Shown piece by piece: positions 35,055 through 44,292 of a stretch of DNA of 64,000 bases; the stretch's first letter is position 1; every line of letters begins with the position of its first letter. Source of the DNA: Luteibacter sp. dw_328 (GTDB lineage Bacteria; Pseudomonadota; Gammaproteobacteria; Xanthomonadales; Rhodanobacteraceae); assembly GCF_018449605.1 (NCBI RefSeq), contig NZ_JAAVUW010000008.1:273835-337834 (forward strand). The letters run 5' to 3'. The notes beneath the pieces are model-generated. The model saw only the letters and a program-made list of their open reading frames with translations. It was not told the origin of the DNA and did no database searches. The position numbers and the translations under genes are program-made.

Positions 35055-35987
35055 ATGACCACTCCTGCTTTAAACGTCAATAATTTACGGAAGACCTACG
35101 GCAACGGCGTGGAGGCCCTCAAAGGCATCTCCCTGACCGTCGAACCGGGCGACTTCTACGCCCTGCTCGGCCCCAACGGTGCCGGCAAGTCGACCCTCAT
35201 CGGCATCCTCTCCTCCCTGGTCAACTCGACCTCGGGCGACGCGGAGATCTTCGGGGTGTCGATCCACAAGCACCGCAGCGAGGCGATGCGCCTGATCGGC
35301 CTGGTGCCCCAGGAACTCAACTTCAACCAGTTCGAGAAGCCCTTCGACATCTGCGTGAACCAGGCCGGCTTCTACGGCATCGGTCGCGCCGAGGCTTCCC
35401 TGCGCGCGGAGAAGTACCTGAAGGAGCTGCGCCTGTGGGACAAGGCACACGGCCAGGCACGGACCTTGTCGGGCGGCATGAAACGCCGCCTGATGATCGC
35501 CCGCGCCATGATGAACGAGCCGAAGCTGCTGATCCTCGACGAGCCCACCGCGGGCGTCGACATCGAGATTCGCCGCTCCATGTGGCAGTTCGTCAGCGGC
35601 ATCAACGCTGCCGGCACCACGGTGATCCTCACCACGCATTATCTCGAGGAAGCCGAGCAGCTCTGCCGCAACATCGCGATCATCGACCAGGGTCGCATCG
35701 TGCAGAACACGTCGATGAAGAGCCTGTTGGCCACGCTGGACGTGGAAACCTTCGTGCTGGACGTTCCCAGCGCACCGGGCGTCCTTCCCGTCCTGCCCGG
35801 CGTGGTTCTCCGCACGCTGGACGATCACACCATCGAAGCCGAGATGTCCCGCTCCCACGACCTGAACTCCCTGTTCGCCGCGCTTTCCTCGCACGGTGTC
35901 ACCGTCACTTCGATGCGTAACAAGTCCAACCGGCTGGAAGAGCTTTTCGTCCGACTGGTCGAGCACGGCAGGGAGAACGCGGCATGA
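35055..35987 (+). CDS. ABC transporter ATP-binding protein, YadG type
   Basis: A 310-residue ABC ATPase: Walker A GPNGAGKST (about residues 39-47), signature LSGGMKRR, Walker B LLILDEPTAGVD and the switch His in TTHYLEEAEQ. The C-terminal 80 residues form the extra domain usual in ABC-2 exporters of the YadG/drug-resistance type. It overlaps the permease gene by four bases (ATGA). Together they form an exporter of unknown substrate. A perfect -10 box precedes the operon. Confidence 0.92.
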   Translation: MTTPALNVNNLRKTYGNGVEALKGISLTVEPGDFYALLGPNGAGKSTLIGILSSLVNSTSGDAEIFGVSIHKHRSEAMRLIGLVPQELNFNQFEKPFDICVNQAGFYGIGRAEASLRAEKYLKELRLWDKAHGQARTLSGGMKRRLMIARAMMNEPKLLILDEPTAGVDIEIRRSMWQFVSGINAAGTTVILTTHYLEEAEQLCRNIAIIDQGRIVQNTSMKSLLATLDVETFVLDVPSAPGVLPVLPGVVLRTLDDHTIEAEMSRSHDLNSLFAALSSHGVTVTSMRNKSNRLEELFVRLVEHGRENAA

Positions 35988-36757
35988 GCGCTGCCACCAA
36001 CCTCGTTGCGCTGAACACCATCGTTCGCCGCGAGATCGCGCGCATCCTGCGCATCTGGACGCAGACGCTGATCCCGCCCGCGATCACGATGACGCTGTAC
36101 TTCGTCATCTTCGGCAAGCTCATCGGCAGCCGTATCGGCCTGATGCATGGCTTCACGTACATGCAGTACATCGTGCCGGGCCTGGTCATGATGAGCATCA
36201 TCACGAACAGCTACGGCAACATCTCCTCCTCGTTCTTCGGCGCGAAGTTCGGCCGCTTCGTCGAGGAAATGCTGGTTTCGCCGATGTCGAACTGGGTGAT
36301 CCTGCTGGGTTACGTCACTGGCGCAGTGACGCGCGGCGTGATCGTCGGTGCCCTGGTGCTGGTGATTGCGCTATTCTTCACCGACCTGCATGTGGCCCAC
36401 CCGATCATCACCTTCCTCTCCGTGGTGCTTGGTGCAACCGTGTTCTCGCTGGCCGGCTTCGTCAATGCCGTATTCGCCAAGAAGTTCGACGATATCGCAC
36501 TGGTGCCGACCTTCGTGCTCACACCACTGACGTATCTCGGTGGCGTGTTCTATTCGGTCGACCTGCTTGGCGAGCCCTGGCACACCATTTCGCTGGCCAA
36601 CCCGATCCTCTACATGGTCAACGCCTTCCGCTTCGGCGTGCTCGGCGTGAGCGACGTGCCCATCGTCACTGCCTTCATCGTGATGCTGGTCTTCGTGGTC
36701 GGCCTCAGTGGTATCGCCTTGCGCCTGCTCTCGCGCGGCGTGGGCCTGCGCTCGTAA
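35984..36757 (+). CDS. ABC-2 type permease, YadH type
   Basis: A 257-residue integral membrane protein with six hydrophobic spans and the ABC2_membrane landmark of span five followed by TYLGGVFYSVDLLGEPW, typical of YadH. It starts inside the stop of the ATP-binding gene. The pair probably exports a lipid or drug-like molecule, and the substrate cannot be inferred. Confidence 0.92.
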   Translation: MSAATNLVALNTIVRREIARILRIWTQTLIPPAITMTLYFVIFGKLIGSRIGLMHGFTYMQYIVPGLVMMSIITNSYGNISSSFFGAKFGRFVEEMLVSPMSNWVILLGYVTGAVTRGVIVGALVLVIALFFTDLHVAHPIITFLSVVLGATVFSLAGFVNAVFAKKFDDIALVPTFVLTPLTYLGGVFYSVDLLGEPWHTISLANPILYMVNAFRFGVLGVSDVPIVTAFIVMLVFVVGLSGIALRLLSRGVGLRS

Positions 36758-36761
36758 CGAC

Positions 36762-37481
36762 ATGCGGGTCAACAAATACATCAGCGAGGCCGGCCTGTGC
36801 TCGCGCCGCGAAGCGGACGAACTGCTCGTCGCCGGTCGCGTGACGATCAACGAGGACGTGGTCGGCATGGGCGCCAAGGCCCTCGAGGGCGATGTGGTGC
36901 GCGTGGATGGCGAGATCGTCGTCGCGCGAACGATGGCCCCCGAGTCAGCAAAGAACCGCGGCGTCTATATCGCCTTGTACAAGCCGGTGGGCATCACCTG
37001 CACCACGGACCAGACCGTCGATGGCAACATCGTCGACTTTGTCGACCATCCGCAGCGCATCTTTCCCATCGGCCGGCTCGACAAGGATTCCGAAGGCCTG
37101 ATCCTGCTGACCAGCAATGGCGACATCGTCAACGAGATCCTGCGTTCGGAAAACCGCCACGAAAAGGAATACCTCGTGGCGGTGAACAAGGCCGTGACCG
37201 ACGAGTTCATCCGCGGCATGGCCAAGGGTGTGCGCGTACACAACCAGATGACCGATCCCTGCCGCGTGCGCAAGATCGCGAAATTCGGCTTCTCCATCGT
37301 GCTCACGCAAGGCCTCAACCGACAGATCCGCCTGATGGCTGCGGCGTTCGGCTATCGCGTGACCCAACTGCGACGCGTGCGCATCATCAACGTGAAGCTG
37401 GGGCATCTCAAGCCGGGGCAGTGGCGAAACCTGACCGAAGCTGAGCTCCAGGGCTTGCTGCCGGAACGCACGCGCTGGTAG
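36762..37481 (+). CDS. rluF: 23S rRNA pseudouridine synthase, RluF type
   Basis: A 239-residue RsuA/RluB/E/F-class enzyme. An S4 RNA-binding domain (KYISEAGLCSRREADELL) precedes the catalytic domain with the active-site Asp in IFPIGRLDKDSEGL and the late QGLNRQIRLM motif. RluF converts U2604 of 23S rRNA; the N-terminal MRVNKYISEAG opening and length favour RluF over RluB/E. It starts four bases after the permease gene, so it is cotranscribed with the transporter. A seven-base-pair hairpin (AGAGCCG/CGGCTCT) follows the stop without a thymine run. Confidence 0.85.
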   Translation: MRVNKYISEAGLCSRREADELLVAGRVTINEDVVGMGAKALEGDVVRVDGEIVVARTMAPESAKNRGVYIALYKPVGITCTTDQTVDGNIVDFVDHPQRIFPIGRLDKDSEGLILLTSNGDIVNEILRSENRHEKEYLVAVNKAVTDEFIRGMAKGVRVHNQMTDPCRVRKIAKFGFSIVLTQGLNRQIRLMAAAFGYRVTQLRRVRIINVKLGHLKPGQWRNLTEAELQGLLPERTRW

Positions 37482-37659
37482 AGCCGGCACGGCTCTGGCA
37501 CGAACGCCTACAGCCTCTGCGTTTCCACTGACATAGCAAAACGAGATAGGACCACAACCGTCTGGGGCAACCCCGGCGGCGACCCGTCGTGCCTTGTCAG
37601 AAACTACGTGGGCCGACATGAAGACGGCACCGTGATTCAAACAAGGATGTTCCTCAGAC

Positions 37660-38793
37660 ATGAAGCCCCTCCTCCGGCTGGCGTGCCTCGCCGCCCTTCT
37701 TCCCGGCCCCGCATTGGCTGCAGGGCAAACAACCGTCGACGTCTATCGCGAACTCATTCGTTACCGCGCCGCTACGGTGGGTGCGGAGAAGGCATTCGGA
37801 TACGACACGCACGCGTACGTTTCGAAGTTCCTCGACAACCCGGATTCGCTGTACAGCGATCTGCGGATCGATCCGCCCATCACCAATGAAATCTGGTGGT
37901 ACGACTTCGTCGACAGCCTTCCGATCGACGCGACCGAGAAAAGTGACGCTGCTCTCGACATGTTGCAATGGCAGGGTGGCTTCACCAAGGCCAGAATCGG
38001 AATCGATGTGGTCGTCGACAAAGCGTCTGTCCGCGCCTATCGGGGCGAATATGCCGCGGCCAGTGCGATCAAGGCTGGCGTCGACGCCGACATCTTCCTG
38101 AAGGCCTGGGATATGAACGGGCGGATGACCACCATCGGCGCCGGCCACGCCGTCGCGCTGCAGTTGCTTCGCCATCAGGTCCGGAGCAACGCGCCGGAGA
38201 CGTATGACGCCCTCGGGATCAAACCCGGCGTGCTGAGCCGCTATCTCCAGCAGAACAATCCGGAGAAGATCGACGCGTTTGACCAGGCCTACCTCGCCGA
38301 CCTCCTTCGCTATGCCCTGTCCAGGCAGGACTTCACGATCGACACGGACGGACACAGGCAACTCCCGGCCGCATATCGTGTCGCACGCGTCGCCGCGGCC
38401 TTCGCGGATGCCGGAGGCTATCTCAATCCGCACGGCTACTGCCGGGGCAACGATCCCCATCCGGATGAACCGACCCGAGCGGACGCCATCGACGACAACC
38501 GTCCTCTTTGCTTCGTCGCCGCGACCGATCGTGCCGTGCAGTCGTGGTTCCGCCGCCAGATGCGCCACGAAGCATCCCTTATACGTAAAGCACATGAGAA
38601 TCGCGACGAGACCGCCACGCGTCTGATGGCCTGGTTCAGCGGCGCACTGCTCCTGATCGATCTCGCAGGCTTTGTCGAAATGGGTGAAGCAGGCCTTCTC
38701 GGCGAGATGAGCGCTGAGGGCGCCATCCCCGAGGAAGAGGCGGCATACGCCGAAGAACGCGCCAATCAACTGACTTGCAGGCTCCGCTCATGA
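37660..38793 (+). CDS. A-family exported protein, copy A1 of the dbpA-flanking array
   Basis: A 377-residue protein with a Sec signal peptide (core ACLAALLPGPALA). I do not recognise the family, but four copies occur in this window. Shared marks are a GFTKARIG motif (LGLTRARPG in others), KAGVDADIF (about residue 138), an ALQLLRHQV helix, RVARVAAAF, and LCFVAATDRAVQSWF (about 283-297), preceded by a Cys in HGYC. The last 60 residues include a hydrophobic helix (LMAWFSGALLLIDLAGFV). It is the first gene of a plus-strand A-B-A-B operon and overlaps B1 by four bases. Probably a periplasmic or secreted partner of the B proteins. Confidence 0.7.
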   Translation: MKPLLRLACLAALLPGPALAAGQTTVDVYRELIRYRAATVGAEKAFGYDTHAYVSKFLDNPDSLYSDLRIDPPITNEIWWYDFVDSLPIDATEKSDAALDMLQWQGGFTKARIGIDVVVDKASVRAYRGEYAAASAIKAGVDADIFLKAWDMNGRMTTIGAGHAVALQLLRHQVRSNAPETYDALGIKPGVLSRYLQQNNPEKIDAFDQAYLADLLRYALSRQDFTIDTDGHRQLPAAYRVARVAAAFADAGGYLNPHGYCRGNDPHPDEPTRADAIDDNRPLCFVAATDRAVQSWFRRQMRHEASLIRKAHENRDETATRLMAWFSGALLLIDLAGFVEMGEAGLLGEMSAEGAIPEEEAAYAEERANQLTCRLRS

Positions 38794-39764
38794 TCAATCG
38801 TAACGTTCTCTTCTCTGTCCGCCTGGGCGCTTTGATGCTCGGCCTTTCGGCTTCGCTGGCATACGCGGGAAAGATCGAAACCGTTGGACAGTTCGCTTCC
38901 GGTGAGGGCGTCGTTGCCATGCTGGACGGCGAGTCGATCTTCTTCGCCGATGCCTATCGCGCGAAGCTCATCGACGCGCAGCTGGACACGGTTGGAAATA
39001 GCGGAACATGGGGTCGCGTGCGACACGGCATACATTCCCCGACCCTCGCACGGATGGAGTACGTGTACACCAAGGACGGACGCACGCTCCGGCGTGTCTA
39101 TCATGCGCGCAGTGGCCCCGCGATGGAGGTCGTCCTGAGCCGGTATGACTTCTCCCCGTCGACAGATGCATCCGCGGGCGAATCGAGCGCTAACGAGTCC
39201 GAAGGATCCCGGCCTTACGAGATCTCCGATGAGGACATTGCGAAGGATTTCGCTGAGCGCGTGTATTACCCGGCAGACACCCCGTTCAACGTGCGCGTTC
39301 CTAATCTTCCGCTACGCAGCGACTCCGTCATCCAGTCGCGTCTCGTCGGCGGCAAGGACACTCATAAGGCAGACGCGGAGCTGAAAATTTTCCGGCAGAT
39401 CGAAGCCGACATCAACGATGGCATCGTCACGCGTGGTGGAACACTCACCGGATATGTGAGCAAGGCGATGTGCGAATCGTGCGGTCCTGCCTCGGAAGAC
39501 CTTGCCGAACACTTCGACATCAATGGCACGATTCAACAGTTAGTGGAGCGTGACAAGAACACGGTCGCGCTCGATCCCGCACTGGAGGCGAGCCACACGT
39601 CGTCCGAGGCGCTGAAGAACTCGCGCAAGGCGTACGCCAGCAAGCACTTCAGGCGCAATGCCGTCACGGACCCCGGGAAGCGATCGTGGATCGGCCTGGA
39701 TAGCGTCAAGGCCCTGGAAGCCGAAGAGGCCGGATCGAAGGCCATCGAACCGTGTGGTGATTGA
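38790..39764 (+). CDS. B-family exported protein with deaminase-toxin-like motif, copy B1
   Basis: A 324-residue protein with a signal peptide (ATG at 38790 inside the A1 stop). The N-terminal region ends in RRVYHARSG. The C-terminal domain has Asp195-Ala-Glu197 at the start of a helix (AELKIFRQIEADI), then a Gly-rich turn and YVSKAMCESC with Cys228 and Cys231. The D-x-E plus CxxC pair at fixed spacing, and the upstream RVYxAxSG motif, resemble the BURPS668_1122-type toxin deaminases, zinc enzymes that deaminate bases in nucleic acid. Activity is not shown. A substantial linker with Ser/Glu repeats lies at about 120-145. It is followed at once by A2. Confidence 0.62.
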   Translation: MINRNVLFSVRLGALMLGLSASLAYAGKIETVGQFASGEGVVAMLDGESIFFADAYRAKLIDAQLDTVGNSGTWGRVRHGIHSPTLARMEYVYTKDGRTLRRVYHARSGPAMEVVLSRYDFSPSTDASAGESSANESEGSRPYEISDEDIAKDFAERVYYPADTPFNVRVPNLPLRSDSVIQSRLVGGKDTHKADAELKIFRQIEADINDGIVTRGGTLTGYVSKAMCESCGPASEDLAEHFDINGTIQQLVERDKNTVALDPALEASHTSSEALKNSRKAYASKHFRRNAVTDPGKRSWIGLDSVKALEAEEAGSKAIEPCGD

Positions 39765-39765
39765 C

Positions 39766-40881
39766 GTGCGCCATGGCATCCGCGCTCTCAGCGTCAGCCT
39801 CGTCGTGATCGGCAGCTCGTTCGCCCAGGCGACGACGATCGTCGATGTCGACGTGTGGTCGCACCTGCAGCGCGAGCGCGTCGCACGCGTTGGCGGTGAG
39901 CAGGCCTTCGCCGGATCGGAGAGCGAGCTGATGCTCCAGTTGCTCACCGACCCCGCATCGCCTTATTCGGAGACCGTGCGTGAACCCGACTTCACGAACG
40001 ACGCCGAGTGGCCGGAGGTCCTCGCGGGTCTGCCGGGCAATCTCTCCACGGCCTCGGCGGTGGCCGTTCTCGACTGGGATCTCGGCCTGACGCGCGCCAG
40101 GCCCGGACACGACGTCGAGCCGCATCCAGGCTACAAGGACACCTTCGTGGCCGCGAGCGCGACGAAGGCTGACGTCGACGCCGACATCTTCTGGCACATG
40201 ATCGACCTGACCGGCTTCCGCCATTCCGCTCGGGCCGCGACCTATGCCGTCGCCATGCAGATGCTGCGCGACCAGGTTCAGGCGACGATACCGGAACGTC
40301 GTGCCCTGCTCGGTATCGACGAAGCGGTCTTTAGCCGTGTCATGAAGGCTGCCTATCTCGATCAGGTTTCCACCTATGACATGCAGTACCTGTCCACGCT
40401 GGTTCAACACCGACTGATCCACTGGCAACCGGGAGAGCGCTCCCGATCGGGCCTGAGGGCACTCCCCACGGTCTACCGCGTGGCTCGCGCGGCCGCCGCG
40501 TATCGCGATGCGCAAGGGTATCTCGGTAGCTATCCCTGCCGACCCGATGCAACGCCCGTGGCCGGGCGCGCGGGAACCGGTGTCGAGGGGGACGATCGCC
40601 CGCTCTGTTTCGTCGCGGCAACCGATCGTGCCGTCCACCGTTGGTATATCGACGAAGCACAACGACAGGCGATCTGGGTACCGGAACGCGAGCACGATGG
40701 CATGCTGAGACTGGCGGGATTCGCCGCGGCAGTGCTCACCCTGCTCGACCTCGCGCCGCTCGTCGAGGTGGTCGAGGCCGTCGCCGCCGACGATCTCGTC
40801 ACCGCCGAATGGCTCACGCCGGTCGAGGCCGACATGGCTGCCGAACGCGCTGACCATCTTTTCTGCCCCTTTCCGGAGTGA
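39766..40881 (+). CDS. A-family exported protein, copy A2
   Basis: A 371-residue paralog of A1. The likely start is the GTG at 39766, one base after the B1 stop, with GGTGA five bases upstream; GTGs at 39754 and 39757 are alternatives. Signal peptide core LSVSLVVIGSSFAQA. Shared motifs: LDWDLGLTRARPG, KADVDADIF (about residue 135), MQMLRDQV, RVARAAAAY, a Cys in YPC, and LCFVAATDRAVHRWY (about 281-295). A C-terminal hydrophobic stretch near 325-345 parallels A1. Third gene of the operon. Confidence 0.68.
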   Translation: MRHGIRALSVSLVVIGSSFAQATTIVDVDVWSHLQRERVARVGGEQAFAGSESELMLQLLTDPASPYSETVREPDFTNDAEWPEVLAGLPGNLSTASAVAVLDWDLGLTRARPGHDVEPHPGYKDTFVAASATKADVDADIFWHMIDLTGFRHSARAATYAVAMQMLRDQVQATIPERRALLGIDEAVFSRVMKAAYLDQVSTYDMQYLSTLVQHRLIHWQPGERSRSGLRALPTVYRVARAAAAYRDAQGYLGSYPCRPDATPVAGRAGTGVEGDDRPLCFVAATDRAVHRWYIDEAQRQAIWVPEREHDGMLRLAGFAAAVLTLLDLAPLVEVVEAVAADDLVTAEWLTPVEADMAAERADHLFCPFPE

Positions 40882-40886
40882 CCGCC

Positions 40887-41954
40887 ATGCGCCCCGCTCT
40901 CATTGCGACGCTTTCAGCCGCGATTTTCGCGTCCACCATTTCCTCAGCGTGCATGGGCGGTGTTGTGGAGACCGATCGAATCACCCTCGACGAGGGCAAC
41001 GTCACGGCGCTCCTGGAGTCGACCAGCCAACACTACGTCGACGCCATGCGCTCGTTGATCAGCGAGCGCTACCAGGACGAGTATCGCGCCATTCGCTGGG
41101 AAGCCCTGGAGAATGTCATGCGCGATGCGCCCATCGCCCGCCTTGAATATCACTTCGCCGTCAACGGTGTCGCCAACGTCCGGGTGTACCACGCGATGGG
41201 CGGGCGCCCGCTGGGCTCGCTGGCAAAGTCGATCTTTGAAGGACCGACGCGTCCGGGCACGCCAGACACACCGGCCAGCCCCATGGATATCGAATCCGAG
41301 GACGAGGGTTCCGTGCGTGCCTTGCCGGCGGTGGACGAGGTCGCCGCGGACCTGGAGGACAACCGCTTCTACACCGAGTTCGATGAGATCAACGTGCGAG
41401 CCCCCATGATGGCCGACGATAGCTCGGCGCTGGAGGCGTTCCTCGTCGAAGGCGAGAACCGGGCCTTCGATCCCGAGTTCAAGGCCTTGCGTGCCATCGA
41501 GCGGGATCTTCGTACGGGAGTCATCCCAAGCGGCGGGAGGATTCAGGGCAGCGTCAGCGGCATGGCGTGCACGTCGTGCAAGTACGCGATGAAACGCTTT
41601 TCGGACACGTATGCTGTCGATGTCCGCCTCGCCCAGGTCTTCCCCTCCATGTCCCGTCATGCCCAGGCTGAGCTGATCGCCTCGGGCCGCGCCCGCTTGA
41701 GAGGGACCATGCTGGTCGATACGGTCACCGACCGCCCCCTGCTGGCAGCGGATCTCTTGCGGGGTGCTCGCGAAGGCCAGATCAGGCGGTCACTGAGCCC
41801 CCGCGCCATGGGCCGGTCCTTCAAGGGAATGCCCTGGGCCCGACGCTCGTTCCGGCTGAACCCGATTCGGTTACAGCGCGTCTCCGAGGGCTCATCCGAA
41901 GGATCTCCCCCACCGCGGCCCCGCGTTCCAAAAGACCCTGCCACCGGCTGCTGA
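40887..41954 (+). CDS. B-family exported protein with deaminase-toxin-like motif, copy B2
   Basis: A 355-residue paralog of B1. The ATG at 40887 has GGAG eight bases upstream. Signal peptide core LIATLSAAIFASTIS. RVYHAMGG precedes the catalytic-type domain: Asp195-Pro-Glu197 (FDPEFKALRAIERDL), then SVSGMACTSC with Cys228 and Cys231. These positions are the same residue numbers as in B1. The last 90 residues are Arg- and Pro-rich, unlike B1. Last gene of the left operon, ending 45 bases before dbpA on the same strand. Confidence 0.62.
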   Translation: MRPALIATLSAAIFASTISSACMGGVVETDRITLDEGNVTALLESTSQHYVDAMRSLISERYQDEYRAIRWEALENVMRDAPIARLEYHFAVNGVANVRVYHAMGGRPLGSLAKSIFEGPTRPGTPDTPASPMDIESEDEGSVRALPAVDEVAADLEDNRFYTEFDEINVRAPMMADDSSALEAFLVEGENRAFDPEFKALRAIERDLRTGVIPSGGRIQGSVSGMACTSCKYAMKRFSDTYAVDVRLAQVFPSMSRHAQAELIASGRARLRGTMLVDTVTDRPLLAADLLRGAREGQIRRSLSPRAMGRSFKGMPWARRSFRLNPIRLQRVSEGSSEGSPPPRPRVPKDPATGC

Positions 41955-41999
41955 CCGCGTGAAGCGGCGGCGTCCGACCCGGCATGCGATCATGGGCAC

Positions 42000-43376
<1,377 letters not shown>

Positions 43377-43438
43377 TTCCCGAGCTACCTCAGTACGAAC
43401 GCGGCACGGCGCAAAGACCCGAGGTTACGTCCCACTCG

Positions 43439-44290
43439 TCAGGGCATGTGGGAGAAATAACTCACCAGCAGCGTCGCCGCGACTTCCCGAATCTGCCGCA
43501 ACGACAGGAACAAGGGTGTCCTTCTGCCATCGGCATTTTCACCGTCGACGTAGTTGACCCGTACCGTCGCACCGGTCTCGCTGGCGAAACGGCGAAGCGC
43601 CGGGCTGCACGATATGCAGGGCTTCTGGCTGACGAAGCCGACCAGCTCCCCATTCGCCATCTCGGGATTCAGGTAGATATCGTTCTTCAGCGTCTGCAGA
43701 ATCTTGATCTCTGCATCGCTGGCCCGATTGGCCAGCGGATCGTGGCTCGGCCTGACCGATGAACCCGGCACCTCCACATTCGTCCTTGCGAAGCGAAAGA
43801 CACTCACGTCGGGCAGGTAATCCGCCTCCCGCGTTCCCGGCACGACCAGATCCGAATCGCCGTGTGGTATGAGCCGCTCGAATTCGTGATTCGAACGCGA
43901 CACGTAGACGCGCGTGTAGCGAACATCCCCGACGTGCCAGCTGTATTCGAAGAAGGCGAAGGTCGCCCTCATCAGCTGGTTCCGAAACCGCTCCATTGAC
44001 GGCTCACCCACACCCCGGCTGCGGTCGCGCACGGCGTCGCTGATGTAGCCCTGCATGCCGTGCGCATAGACATTGATCAGGAAGCCAAGGCGATCGGTCA
44101 TCGTGCCTTCGACATCCTCCGTATACCCGGCTTCGACGACCGTACCTGGTGAAGGGTCGGGAAGCTCCGTCGGCGCAGGCGTGGGCTTGGGCGCGGGCTT
44201 CCTACGGACGGCCGACGCGTCTGCGCCGCCGAAGCAAAGCACCACGGCAAGCGCCAGCCGTGCGGCAGACGTCATGGATGATGGGCGCAT
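43439..44290 (-). CDS. B-family exported protein with deaminase-toxin-like motif, copy B4
   Basis: A 283-residue paralog and the shortest B copy, closest to a bare signal peptide plus domain. A Pro/Ala-rich linker (KPTPAPTELPDPSP) follows the signal peptide. YTRVYVSRS corresponds to RVYHARSG in B1. Asp192-Ala-Glu194 begins the helix EIKILQTLKNDI, and FVSQKPCISC gives Cys225 and Cys228. The Pro before the first Cys makes this copy most like canonical PCxSC deaminases. Last gene of the minus-strand operon, starting two bases after the fusion gene stop. Confidence 0.65.
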   Translation of the reverse strand: MRPSSMTSAARLALAVVLCFGGADASAVRRKPAPKPTPAPTELPDPSPGTVVEAGYTEDVEGTMTDRLGFLINVYAHGMQGYISDAVRDRSRGVGEPSMERFRNQLMRATFAFFEYSWHVGDVRYTRVYVSRSNHEFERLIPHGDSDLVVPGTREADYLPDVSVFRFARTNVEVPGSSVRPSHDPLANRASDAEIKILQTLKNDIYLNPEMANGELVGFVSQKPCISCSPALRRFASETGATVRVNYVDGENADGRRTPLFLSLRQIREVAATLLVSYFSHMP

Positions 44291-44292
44291 GA